Shown here in pieces: positions 9,111 to 17,582 of a DNA stretch of 64,000 nt. The DNA is taken from the NCBI GenBank assembly GCA_016297265.1, contig JAEDHB010000001.1, positions 264,105 through 328,104 on the forward strand, read 5' to 3'. Numbering within the stretch: the stretch's first letter is position 1; each line of letters begins with the position of its first letter. This stretch comes from Butyrivibrio sp. Lineage in GTDB: Bacteria > Bacillota > Clostridia > Lachnospirales > Lachnospiraceae. The position numbers and the translations under genes are program-made. The notes below the pieces were generated by a model. The model searched no databases and was not told the origin of the DNA. It worked only from the letters and a program-made list of their open reading frames with translations.

Positions 9111-10457
9111 TTATACAATACCCTGTGCGTTCATTGCTTCTGCAACCTTAAGGAAACCTGCAATGTTAGCACCTGCAACATAGTTGCCTTCCATACCGTA
9201 TTTCTTAGAAGCATCATCAAGATTATGGAAGATGTTAACCATAATGGATTTAAGTTTTGAATCAACTTCTTCAAATGTCCAGCTAAGTCTCTCTGAATTC
9301 TGGCTCATTTCGAGTGCTGATGTAGCAACACCACCTGCGTTAGAAGCCTTTCCAGGGCAGAAAAGAACTTTGTTAGCCTGTAAGTATTCTGTTGCTTCAA
9401 GAGTTGTAGGCATGTTAGCACCTTCAGCAACTGCAAAACATCCGTTTGCAACAAGTGCTTTTGCATCATCAAGATTGAGCTCGTTCTGAGTTGCACATGG
9501 AAGAGCGATATCAACCTTAACTGACCACTGGTTAGTTCCTTCTGTAGCTTTATCATGATACTGAGCTGATGGTCTTGCAGCAGCATATTCTGTAAGACGT
9601 GCTCTCTTAACTTCCTTAACTTCTTTGAGAAGTGCAACATCGATTCCTTCAGGATCATATACCCATCCTGTTGAATCCGAACATGTAACAGGTTTTGCAC
9701 CCAGCTGCTGTGCTTTCTCGATAGCATAGATAGCAACATTTCCTGAACCTGAAACTGCAACTGTCTTACCTGCAATGTCTTTACCGTTACATTTTAACAT
9801 CTCTTCAACAAGATAGAGAAGACCATATCCGGTAGCCTGTGTTCTTGCAAGTGAACCACCGTATGTAAGACCCTTACCTGTAAGAACTCCTTCATAAAGA
9901 TTGCGGATTCTCTTGTACTGTCCGTACATAAATCCAATTTCACGTCCGCCAACACCGATATCTCCGGCAGGAACGTCTGTATCAGCACCAATGTGCTTGC
10001 AAAGCTCTGTCATAAAGCTCTGGCAGAAAGCCATAACTTCTCTGTCTGATTTTCCCTTTGGATCGAAATCAGAACCACCCTTACCTCCGCCGATTGGAAG
10101 TCCTGTTAATGAGTTCTTGAAAATCTGTTCAAAACCTAAGAATTTGATAATACCAAGGTTAACTGATGGATGGAAACGTAATCCTCCCTTGTATGGTCCG
10201 ATTGCACTGTTGAACTGTACTCTGAAACCATTGTTAACCTGAACCTGTCCCTTGTCATCTACCCAAGGTACACGGAACATAACGATTCTCTCCGGTGTTG
10301 TAAGTCTTTCAAGTAAAGCATTCTTACGATACTCTTCCTCATTTGCCTCGATAACAACACGAAGTGATTCTAATACTTCTTTTACTGCCTGGTGAAATTC
10401 AGGCTGAGCCGGATTCTTAGAAATAACTAAATCTAAGACTTCATCTACATATGACAT
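9111..10457 (-). CDS. gdhA: NADP-type glutamate dehydrogenase
   Basis: Interconverts 2-oxoglutarate plus ammonia and glutamate in the cytosol. The 448-residue length, the substrate-site segment GPYKGGLRFHPSVN, catalytic lysine in GGGKGGSDFDPKGKSD, GDIGVGGREIGFM and the Rossmann motif VSGSGNVAIYA fit the hexameric small-subunit (GdhA) family, normally NADP-dependent and biosynthetic. ATG 10457 follows AGGAGG at 8 bases. It is a single-gene unit: its own promoter with an internal palindrome lies just upstream and a GNRA hairpin follows the stop. Confidence 0.97.
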   Translation of the reverse strand: MSYVDEVLDLVISKNPAQPEFHQAVKEVLESLRVVIEANEEEYRKNALLERLTTPERIVMFRVPWVDDKGQVQVNNGFRVQFNSAIGPYKGGLRFHPSVNLGIIKFLGFEQIFKNSLTGLPIGGGKGGSDFDPKGKSDREVMAFCQSFMTELCKHIGADTDVPAGDIGVGGREIGFMYGQYKRIRNLYEGVLTGKGLTYGGSLARTQATGYGLLYLVEEMLKCNGKDIAGKTVAVSGSGNVAIYAIEKAQQLGAKPVTCSDSTGWVYDPEGIDVALLKEVKEVKRARLTEYAAARPSAQYHDKATEGTNQWSVKVDIALPCATQNELNLDDAKALVANGCFAVAEGANMPTTLEATEYLQANKVLFCPGKASNAGGVATSALEMSQNSERLSWTFEEVDSKLKSIMVNIFHNLDDASKKYGMEGNYVAGANIAGFLKVAEAMNAQGIV

Positions 10458-10493
10458 AGCATAAATCCTCCTAAATTAATCTTTCACTTAAGA

Positions 10494-10522
10494 ATTATAA
10501 CCAAAACAGCTGTTTTACGCAA
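10494..10522 (-). promoter_or_regulatory. gdhA promoter with palindromic operator in the spacer
   Basis: Reading the minus strand: TTGCGT (10522-10517), a 17-base spacer, then a consensus TATAAT (10499-10494), 36 bases before the gdhA start codon. The spacer holds the perfect 14-base palindrome AAAACAGCTGTTTT (10503-10516), which a dimeric regulator could bind to block or reshape the promoter. The regulator is not identifiable here. Confidence 0.7.
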
Positions 10523-10563
10523 TATTTTTTTGTAAAATATCAATGCAACTTAATTAATTAGTC

Positions 10564-11448
10564 CTACTGAGTAGCAAACTTTATTTTATTAACCATATGC
10601 AGTGACTTGCCCGACTTTTCATACTTGTACACATTATTTGATAAAATTTCTTCGCATGTCAGCTGGGTTTCATTTACATCTTTTACCATATTTACAATAT
10701 ACTCTTCGTCTTCCACCACATCTGCTGCCAATACAATAACTTCATGCACGCTGCTGGGCAAAATATAGAAATCGCCAAACATTTCTTCCAATTTCTCAAG
10801 AGTATCAGGTAAAAAACCATGAATCGCCCCATACAGTTTTCTCTGATTGGTGACAACATACATCTTGGAATTGATGTCCAAATCCTCATTAAGCACCAGC
10901 TGCTCTATCGGAATAATCAAAGTCCCGTCCCTAACCGTATTGTTCCATGCAATCTCAAACAGTTCATCCTCATTGATTCCCCAATGTTCCATACATCTGT
11001 TATGAATCAGGGTGGTCATGGCTTCAAATTCATTGTCATTAATATTAATATAGTATTCGATGGCAAGATCCATCTCCGTTCTGTAAGGAACATCGTTAAG
11101 TACTGTGCTGTTGGATTCATAATTGACAATTCTGCACCTGATGCGCTCCCTCATACTTTCAAAATTCATAATCTGAGCTACATCAATATCTAACTTGTCG
11201 GAATTATTAATATCAATCTCAATAATCTCATTGATGATAATATCAAGGGATATTCCCATTCTGTATTTATCATAAAATTCTTCGAGATAAATTGTGGGGG
11301 CCACACACTTTCCCTCACGGCTGATAACAACAGCCATTCTCTCACAGTTATTATTCTTAACAACTTTTTTAATTTCAACCCGGTGGTCCCCCACCACGGC
11401 CTCATCAACAGCAGTTCTGATATAATCAGTAAATTCTATGTAATTCAT
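10564..11448 (-). CDS. DUF5688 family protein of unknown function
   Basis: A 294-residue soluble acidic protein with no signal peptide or membrane segment. The overall pattern (N-terminal MNYIEFTDYIRTAV, central YRTEMDLAIEYYI, and late LPSSVHEVIVL) is what I recognise as DUF5688, a family common in Lachnospiraceae and without a known role. No catalytic motif is evident. ATG 11448 has AAGGA upstream. It lies between the efp terminator and the gdhA promoter, so it appears to be transcribed alone. Confidence 0.65.
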   Translation of the reverse strand: MNYIEFTDYIRTAVDEAVVGDHRVEIKKVVKNNNCERMAVVISREGKCVAPTIYLEEFYDKYRMGISLDIIINEIIEIDINNSDKLDIDVAQIMNFESMRERIRCRIVNYESNSTVLNDVPYRTEMDLAIEYYININDNEFEAMTTLIHNRCMEHWGINEDELFEIAWNNTVRDGTLIIPIEQLVLNEDLDINSKMYVVTNQRKLYGAIHGFLPDTLEKLEEMFGDFYILPSSVHEVIVLAADVVEDEEYIVNMVKDVNETQLTCEEILSNNVYKYEKSGKSLHMVNKIKFATQ

Positions 11449-11538
11449 AATAATCCTTTCCGGGCAATATAACAGCCCCGGCAGGCAAAGGATTGTACTT
11501 ACCGGTGAATTATATCACAGACAAACGCTTATTACCAT

Positions 11539-11574
11539 AAAAAAGCCTATTGAAATACTATGATTCCAATAGGC
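11539..11574 (-). terminator. Rho-independent terminator of efp
   Basis: On the minus strand GCCTATTG (11574-11567) pairs with CAATAGGC (11552-11545) around a 14-base loop, followed by six T (11544-11539). It lies about 115 bases downstream of the efp stop; nothing else is seen in that gap. Confidence 0.8.
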
Positions 11575-11687
11575 AATTTATGACATAAAATGCAGAATTA
11601 TTTTATGACTTTAATTCCTTTATATGCTGATGCTTTTCCAACATATTTTACACCAATATCATTTACAGCAATCGGTACTATGCAAAA

Positions 11688-12248
11688 TTATACTCTTGAA
11701 AGGTATTCACCTGTTCTTGTATCAATTTTAATTTTGTCACCCTGGTTAACGAAAAGAGGTACCTTAACCTGTGCTCCGGTCTCAACCGTAGCAGGCTTTG
11801 TAGCACCTGTAGCCGTATCTCCCTTAACACCCGGTTCTGTCTCTGTAACCTCAAGCTCAACAAACATAGGTGGTTCGATAGAAATAATGTCTCCGTTGCA
11901 TGAGCAAATCATACACTCATCATTTTCTTTGACAAATTTCATTGCATCCCCAACCTGATCCGGTGAAAGAGGAATCTGATCGTATGTCTCAAGGTTCATG
12001 AATACATACATATCTCCGTCCCTGTAAAGGTAAGAATATTTTGTCTTGTCAATATGAGCAAGATCAAATTTCTCTGTTGGGTTAAAAGAAGTCTCGATAA
12101 CACTTCCTGTCTTAACATTTTTTAATTTAGCTCTTACAAATGGTGATCCTTTTCCCGGTTTAACGTGCTGGAATTCAACGATCTGCCAAATGCCGTTATC
12201 CATTTCAATTGTAATGCCGTTCTTAAAACTACCTGCGTTTACTACCAT
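11688..12248 (-). CDS. efp: Translation elongation factor P
   Basis: Binds between the P and E sites of the ribosome to rescue stalling at polyproline stretches. The 186-residue protein has the three-domain EF-P pattern: N-terminal KOW-like domain with the ribosomal tip loop KPGKGSPFVR (Lys33, the usual modification site), and OB domains ending with the conserved GDKIKIDTRTGEYLSRV. No EpmA/EpmB or rhamnosyltransferase gene is in the window, so modification is unknown. The start has a strong AAGGAGGT. The gene stands alone ahead of a terminator. Confidence 0.97.
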   Translation of the reverse strand: MVVNAGSFKNGITIEMDNGIWQIVEFQHVKPGKGSPFVRAKLKNVKTGSVIETSFNPTEKFDLAHIDKTKYSYLYRDGDMYVFMNLETYDQIPLSPDQVGDAMKFVKENDECMICSCNGDIISIEPPMFVELEVTETEPGVKGDTATGATKPATVETGAQVKVPLFVNQGDKIKIDTRTGEYLSRV

Positions 12249-12307
12249 GTGTAGTATACCTCCTTAGAATATATCTTTAATCATTTTATATGAATACGCT
12301 TCATATT

Positions 12308-14068
12308 TCAACTATTTTTTTTGCACAGAAGAACAACCGCCGTTCTCGCATCAACTTCTATGCATTTGTCCGTGCTTTCCGGATTGGCTGGCATCTTTCC
12401 GGTGGACAGATATACCTCCCAGTATTTGCCACGTATTCCCGGCAGTGCAAGTTCATGCGGTTCCCAATGCATGTTGAAAACAACATATACATCCTCGTCC
12501 TCATCATTGTAGATTCCGCATGTGAGAATTCCGACATGCCTGTTATAATTTTCAAGGTCAGGATACCATGCCTTGCTGCTGTGGTAGGACACATCCGGCT
12601 GACCGACATATTTGTAATCCATAAGATATGGTTCATTGGTCATATGGAGTGCTCCGTGTGCCTTTCTGAAAGCAATCATCTTTTTTACAAAATCATGAAA
12701 TTTTATATTTCTGTTAAGCTGATTCCAGTTCACCCAGCCGGTTTCATTATCCTGACAATAAGCATTATTATTGCCGTTCTGGCTGTTAAGGAATTCATCC
12801 CCGGAATATATCAAAGGTATTCCCTGTGCCGTCATAAGCATAACCATTGCATTCTGTGCCAGAAGATTACGAAGCTCGTTAATCTTCTTTTTCTTGGTCA
12901 CACCCTCAACTCCGCAATTCCAGCTTAAATTGTAATCCACGCCGTCCCTGTTGCCCTCACCGTTTTCTTCATTATGTTTTCTGTCATAAGAAAACACATC
13001 GTTGAGAGTAAAACCGTTGTTGTTGGCAATGTAATTTACAACACCTCCCTGCGCCGGGTTTTTACGCATTGCATAGAGGAATTTTGAAAGCATATCCTCA
13101 TCACCCTTGAGCATATGGCGTGCAACCTCAAGGAATCCGTCATTGTATTCAACAAGGTTGCCCCTGTCCTCGCGCGCATTCCAATTAGACCTGAACAGAC
13201 GGGCATCGGTAAGAAAAAAATCACCCGAAATCTGTTCCGCTTTATCGCCATCGCAAATCACATGAAAACCATCAATATGATAGAATTCATGCCAGTATCT
13301 CAAGCATTGCACGATTGTGGAAGTCATTATTTTCTCAGGGAAAAAGAATTCCATGTACACATCTATATTGTTTTTATGAAGTTCCTGCACCATTTCCGAA
13401 AACTCGGCTATGCAGTCCTTCGTGGCACAATATGCTGTTTTAGGCGTAAAATACAGACCCTCAGCATATCCCCAATAATTTTTCATTATTCCGTTATCAT
13501 AGAATTCATATGCAGGCATAAGTTCAATCGCATTAATTCCCAAATCAACAAGATATGGGATTTTTTCCACAACGCCCCTGTATGTTCCCTTATTTTTTAC
13601 CTTTGAAAATCTGTCCTTAGTGAAGCCCTTTACATGTATTTTGTACATAACGAGCTCATTGGCAGGTATCATTGGTCTCGGACAGTAATCATCCTGTGTT
13701 GTATCCTCAACAATGATTCCCACATATTCATCGCCGCAAACGCCCTCTCTCTGAAAACATTTTTTGGTATAAGGGTCACAAAAAATGCCGTTTTCATCTT
13801 CAAAGAGATATTTGAGACCTGCAAGTTCAACACCTACAACCCTGACTGCAAATACAGAGCCTCTTTTGAAGGACTCATCCAGTTCAATTGTTGTGGCTTT
13901 CTTACACTCGTCATCGCTGTACAAATGAATCTTGAGATATGAGCTTTTTGAAAATACCGTAAAACAATATTCCGTGCCTTTTCCCGAAACACCCATCTCA
14001 TGGGAATATGCATAAAAAATCTTCATTCCCGGAATACCGTCTCCGCCAATTTTATACGTAGCAGTCAT
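12308..14068 (-). CDS. GH13 isoamylase/debranching-like protein, probably non-catalytic
   Basis: A 586-residue relative of GlgX-type debranching enzymes: N-terminal beta-sandwich (about 1-125), a (beta/alpha)8 GH13 barrel (about 135-480) with the family stretches YWGYAEGLYFTPK, KHNEENGEGNRDG, LSWNCG and GDEFLNSQNGNNNAYCQDNE, and a C-terminal beta domain. Yet the canonical catalytic regions are altered: region I DVVYNH reads DVYMEFFFPE, region II GFRFD reads GFHVI (266-271), no region III Glu can be aligned, and region IV HD reads NN (ANNNGF, 348-353). Nucleophile, acid/base and third carboxylate thus seem lost. A glucan-binding or regulatory role is inferred. It starts inside the ABC-F stop (1-base overlap). 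Confidence 0.8.
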   Translation of the reverse strand: MTATYKIGGDGIPGMKIFYAYSHEMGVSGKGTEYCFTVFSKSSYLKIHLYSDDECKKATTIELDESFKRGSVFAVRVVGVELAGLKYLFEDENGIFCDPYTKKCFQREGVCGDEYVGIIVEDTTQDDYCPRPMIPANELVMYKIHVKGFTKDRFSKVKNKGTYRGVVEKIPYLVDLGINAIELMPAYEFYDNGIMKNYWGYAEGLYFTPKTAYCATKDCIAEFSEMVQELHKNNIDVYMEFFFPEKIMTSTIVQCLRYWHEFYHIDGFHVICDGDKAEQISGDFFLTDARLFRSNWNAREDRGNLVEYNDGFLEVARHMLKGDEDMLSKFLYAMRKNPAQGGVVNYIANNNGFTLNDVFSYDRKHNEENGEGNRDGVDYNLSWNCGVEGVTKKKKINELRNLLAQNAMVMLMTAQGIPLIYSGDEFLNSQNGNNNAYCQDNETGWVNWNQLNRNIKFHDFVKKMIAFRKAHGALHMTNEPYLMDYKYVGQPDVSYHSSKAWYPDLENYNRHVGILTCGIYNDEDEDVYVVFNMHWEPHELALPGIRGKYWEVYLSTGKMPANPESTDKCIEVDARTAVVLLCKKNS

Positions 14069-15696
14069 TATTGTTCCTCGCCAAATGCGTTATATACTTG
14101 TCTCTTTCTGGCCATTTCGTCGCTGGCAAGGTATTCATCATAGGTTGTAATCTTATCGATAAGCTTACCATTAACAAATTCCATAATTCTGTTAGCCGTT
14201 GTCTGGACAAACTGATGGTCACGGCATGCAAAAAGAGCAACGCCCGGGAATTTGATTAATCCATTGTTAAGCGCAGTAATTGATTCCATATCAAGATGGT
14301 CCGTAGGCTCATCAAGAATAAGAACATTTGAACCCATTATCATCATTTTGGAGAGAAGGCATCTGACCTTTTCGCCTCCGGACAATACTTTTACCTTCTT
14401 CACGCCGTCTTCTCCGGCAAAAAGCATTCTGCCGAGGAATCCTCTGACATAGGTAACATCCTTTTCCGTTGAATACTGCATAAGCCAGTCAGTGATTGTA
14501 TCCTCGCAGTCAAATTCTGCAGTACTGTCCTTAGGAAAATACGCCTGTGATGTTGTAATACCCCATTTAAAGGTACCTGAATCAGGCTCCATTTCCCCTG
14601 TAAGAATCTTAAAGAGAGTTGTCTTCGCAAATTCATCAGCTCCGACAAATGCAACCTTGTCATCATGATTAATGATAAATGATACATCATCAAGCACCTT
14701 TACGCCATCAATTGTCTTTGTAAGACCTTCAACTGAAAGCACCTCATTACCAATCTCTCTGAAAGGTCTGAAATCAATATATGGATATTTTCTGCTTGAG
14801 GGACGAATGTCATCAAGCTCAATTTTCTCAAGTGCTCTTTTTCTTGAAGTTGCCTGTTTTGATTTGGAAGCATTGGCAGAGAATCTCTGGATAAATTCCT
14901 GAAGTTCTTTGATTTTCTCCTCTTTCTTTTTATTGGCTTCCTTCATCTGTTTAATCATTAACTGGCTTGATTCATACCAGAAATCATAGTTTCCGGCATA
15001 GAGCTGAATCTTCGCGTAGTCGATATCGGCAATCTGTGTGCATACTTTATTAAGGAAATATCTGTCATGGGATACCACGATTACCGTATTTTCAAAGTCA
15101 ATAAGGAAATCCTCAAGCCATGCAATGGCATCCAGGTCAAGGTGGTTGGTAGGCTCATCCAGTAAAAGAATATCAGGATTACCGAAAAGTGCCTTCGCAA
15201 GAAGAACCTTAACCTTCTGGCTACCCATCAATTCACTCATCATTTTATAGTGGAATTCCGTATCAATTCCAAGTCCGTTGAGGAGCTGTGCCGCATCCGA
15301 CTCCGCTTCCCAGCCGTTAAGCTCAGCAAATTCGCCCTCAAGCTCACTTGCCTTTATCCCGTCTTCCTCCGTAAAATCCTCCTTGGCATAAATCGCATCT
15401 TTTTCCTTCATAATCTGATACAGACGCTCATTACCCATGATAACGGTATCCATAACGGTATATGCATCATATTTAAAGTGGTCCTGTTCCAGGAAAGAAA
15501 GCCTCTCCCCCGGAGACATGGTAACATCACCCTTACTTGGCTCCAGCTGTCCTGATAATATTTTTAAAAAGGTGGATTTACCCGCACCGTTGGCACCGAT
15601 AAGTCCATAGCAGTTTCCGGGTGTGAACTTAATATTAACATCCTCGAAAAGTGCCTTTTTCCCAATTCTTAATGTTACATTATTTGCACAAATCAT
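14068..15696 (-). CDS. ABC-F family ATPase (translation factor type)
   Basis: A 542-residue soluble protein with two ABC domains joined by a charged linker (about 240-310), no membrane domain. ABC-F proteins act at the ribosomal E site or in antibiotic resistance. NBD1 has Walker A GANGAGKST (34-42), Walker B LLLDEPTNHLD and H-loop VSHDRYF, but its signature reads LMGSQ (156-160) instead of LSGGQ. NBD2 has signature LSGGEK (438-443), but its Walker A is GADEFAKTT (352-360, Gly to Ala) and its H-loop is CRDHQF (His to Arg). One composite ATP site is therefore consensus, the other degenerate. Closest by pattern to the YbiT/YkpA branch. AGGAAGG precedes the start. Confidence 0.9.
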   Translation of the reverse strand: MICANNVTLRIGKKALFEDVNIKFTPGNCYGLIGANGAGKSTFLKILSGQLEPSKGDVTMSPGERLSFLEQDHFKYDAYTVMDTVIMGNERLYQIMKEKDAIYAKEDFTEEDGIKASELEGEFAELNGWEAESDAAQLLNGLGIDTEFHYKMMSELMGSQKVKVLLAKALFGNPDILLLDEPTNHLDLDAIAWLEDFLIDFENTVIVVSHDRYFLNKVCTQIADIDYAKIQLYAGNYDFWYESSQLMIKQMKEANKKKEEKIKELQEFIQRFSANASKSKQATSRKRALEKIELDDIRPSSRKYPYIDFRPFREIGNEVLSVEGLTKTIDGVKVLDDVSFIINHDDKVAFVGADEFAKTTLFKILTGEMEPDSGTFKWGITTSQAYFPKDSTAEFDCEDTITDWLMQYSTEKDVTYVRGFLGRMLFAGEDGVKKVKVLSGGEKVRCLLSKMMIMGSNVLILDEPTDHLDMESITALNNGLIKFPGVALFACRDHQFVQTTANRIMEFVNGKLIDKITTYDEYLASDEMARKRQVYNAFGEEQ

Positions 15697-15798
15697 TTTG
15701 TTTTACCTTCCTATACACAATCTTTTCCAAATCTAATTGTACAGTAAAATGATTATTTTGCAAGTCTTTTCTATTGCCATATGTATTTTACCTGTGCC

Positions 15799-15837
15799 AA
15801 AAAAAATTGACAGCATCCGGATTTTCCAAATGCTGTC
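15799..15837 (-). terminator. Terminator of the DUF1540 gene
   Basis: On the minus strand GACAGCAT and ATGCTGTC (15837-15830 with 15816-15809) form an 8-bp stem followed by AATTTTTTTT, directly after the DUF1540 stop. Confidence 0.85.
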
Positions 15838-15844
15838 GCAGTCG

Positions 15845-16165
15845 TTACATTTTAAATGTTGCACATTCTGTTTCTCCGTGAGAAGTAGTCTTTGATTTTG
15901 CGACATTAATATGCGCAGCAGTACAATTCATATTATCATTATATACACAATTTACTGCCTCACATTTTACCTCAATCTTTTTCTCGGGAGACATTGTGGA
16001 GTTATGACATCCGCAGTTCTCAGGATTATTACAGTTCACAAATGATGCGCATTTGGTATCGCAGGAGTTTCTGGCCCCCTTGCCGTCCACTCTGATATTT
16101 CCCTTACAACACATATTATCAGCGTTATAAGAACAGTTTTTTACAGAACATAACAAATCGGTCAT
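15845..16165 (-). CDS. Protein with two DUF1540 cysteine-rich domains
   Basis: A 106-residue protein made of two repeats of the DUF1540 pattern, about residues 5-50 and 66-106, each beginning C-x(3-5)-C-x-Y-N and ending in a T-x-C-A-S/T-F motif (CDTKCASF, GETECATF). Twelve cysteines in total suggest metal binding, which is inferred; the domain has no established function but is frequent in Clostridia. AGGAAGG precedes ATG 16165 and a clear terminator follows, so it is a monocistronic unit. Confidence 0.85.
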   Translation of the reverse strand: MTDLLCSVKNCSYNADNMCCKGNIRVDGKGARNSCDTKCASFVNCNNPENCGCHNSTMSPEKKIEVKCEAVNCVYNDNMNCTAAHINVAKSKTTSHGETECATFKM

Positions 16166-16250
16166 ATTATTTACCTTCCTTTCACTTGGTTGTGATTAAT
16201 ACGTAAATAGTATGACCGATAAAACTTTAATTATTCAGTTGAGAAAAATA

Positions 16251-17354
16251 TTAATATTCTACACCGTTAAGCATGCTGCCAAAAGCTTCTGTTGCATTGA
16301 TTCCGCCGTTAAGACCGCCAAAAGCTCCGCTCATTCCCATGCCCATTGAAGAAAGCTTCTCCATTGCTTCTTCAAGGCTCTTCTCATCCATAACCTCATC
16401 ATCTGAAGGAATTGAGATATCTTCGCATCCCTCTTCAACTGAAAGCTTTGCATTAACGCTTTCATCGTCTGAAGGCTCAACCTTTGCAGAAAGCTCAAAT
16501 TCATCGCTACCGTCAGTTACACTGAATATATAACTTCCCTCGAAATCAGATCCGTCATATGAATTTAATCCTTCTGTCATTTCATCAATAGCTTCTGAAA
16601 TCTTTGCTTCTGACATATTGTCAAGAACCTGATCAACCTTTGCAAGCTGGTCATCTGACATATTCCCGTTGAGTTTGTCCTTAATTTCATCTGCATTAAG
16701 TCCTGATACTATTGCATATACTTCTTTTACAATCTTATCCTTGTTATCCGTAAGTACTTTTGCAAGGCTCTTTGCAAGCTTCTTAACATCCTCTCCTGAT
16801 GTAATGCTGATTGTCTTTGTTCTTCCTTTTTCTTCAACAACATCATCAAATGCTCCGTCGAAGATTCCTTCAAGTGAAGAACCTAATGTAGCTGTTGAGG
16901 ATGTAACATCCGCTGTTTCTGTATTTGCAAATTTAACCCAGTCCTTGGTAATTCCAAGCTGTGCCTTATCGATTCCCATCATTGCAAGGAATGATGCAAC
17001 CTTGTCAAATATTCCTCCGATATTAATATAAGCGGCTTCCTCATCACATACCATAAGCTCAGGGATGGACATATCCATTCCGCCTACATTAAGTGACAAA
17101 CCGACTGATGCCTTGTTTCCGTCCACCTGGATTGACATTGAAAATTTCTGGCTTGTGCCATCATTCACGATATCGGCATCCAGTTCAGCAGTATATTTAC
17201 CGCTTTCCATAATTGAACCCAGGGATGAAAACATTTTTCCTGATGAATCATCGTCGTCTTTGCCTGATGATTTTTTTGAACATCCTGTAAATGCACATAA
17301 TACCATTGCACTTACAAGGAGTAATGCTAAAGTTCTTTTAATGATTTTACTCAT
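16251..17354 (-). CDS. Putative lipoprotein of unknown function
   Basis: A 367-residue exported protein: positively charged start, hydrophobic segment (LALLLVSAMVLCAF) and lipobox AFTGC with Cys25, then a Lys/Asp/Ser-rich linker. The mature part is acidic, rich in Ser, Asp and Met, with no recognised domain; the C-terminal 35 residues are Met/Gly-rich (MGMGMSGAFGGLNGG). Function unknown; an extracytoplasmic binding role is only a guess. It has its own strong promoter (17391-17419) and an AGGAGG site, and no operon partners. Confidence 0.8.
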   Translation of the reverse strand: MSKIIKRTLALLLVSAMVLCAFTGCSKKSSGKDDDDSSGKMFSSLGSIMESGKYTAELDADIVNDGTSQKFSMSIQVDGNKASVGLSLNVGGMDMSIPELMVCDEEAAYINIGGIFDKVASFLAMMGIDKAQLGITKDWVKFANTETADVTSSTATLGSSLEGIFDGAFDDVVEEKGRTKTISITSGEDVKKLAKSLAKVLTDNKDKIVKEVYAIVSGLNADEIKDKLNGNMSDDQLAKVDQVLDNMSEAKISEAIDEMTEGLNSYDGSDFEGSYIFSVTDGSDEFELSAKVEPSDDESVNAKLSVEEGCEDISIPSDDEVMDEKSLEEAMEKLSSMGMGMSGAFGGLNGGINATEAFGSMLNGVEY

Positions 17355-17390
17355 TTTCGATCCTCCTAAATCTCTTTTTACTACATTTTC

Positions 17391-17419
17391 ATTCTATATT
17401 TGGAATATTTCGGTGTCAA
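17391..17419 (-). promoter_or_regulatory. Sigma-A promoter of the lipoprotein gene
   Basis: Minus strand: TTGACA (17419-17414), 17-base spacer, TAGAAT (17396-17391), about 36 bases before the ATG at 17354. Confidence 0.8.
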
Positions 17420-17483
17420 TATGTTATATATAAAACTTTTGTGAAAATTCTATGTATTTTTTAGCAAATTGCATATTTTTCTA

Positions 17484-17512
17484 TTGAATTGAAAACCTGT
17501 GTGTTATAAAAT
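17484..17512 (+). promoter_or_regulatory. Sigma-A promoter of pyrBI
   Basis: TTGAAT (17484-17489), 17-base spacer, TAAAAT (17507-17512). Transcription would begin near 17519, in or just after an A-run, so the 5' leader before the pyrB ATG at 17579 is only about 60 bases. Confidence 0.75.
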
Positions 17513-17519
17513 AGAAAAA

Positions 17520-17582
17520 ATGCCATATCGAGGTCCGATAATCCTCATGCTGGCACAACGGTACATTGGAGGTTCACAATGA
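17520..17582 (+). other. Possible pyrB leader: 20-codon ORF and alternative pairing with the Shine-Dalgarno site
   Basis: An ATG at 17520, almost at the predicted transcript 5' end, opens a 20-codon frame (MPYRGPIIL...) whose TGA overlaps the pyrB ATG (ATGA at 17579-17582). The same stretch can fold: TGCCA (17521-17525) with TGGCA (17551-17555) and GAGG (17530-17533) with CCTC (17543-17546). That CCTC could instead pair with GAGG of the pyrB Shine-Dalgarno site (17569-17572). This is compatible with control of translation but is unproven; the ORF would have no leader of its own. Confidence 0.35.

Noticed and set aside
17513..17578. PyrR-type attenuator before pyrB
   Set aside because: The leader is too short, has no terminator hairpin with U-tract and no convincing PyrR binding loop.
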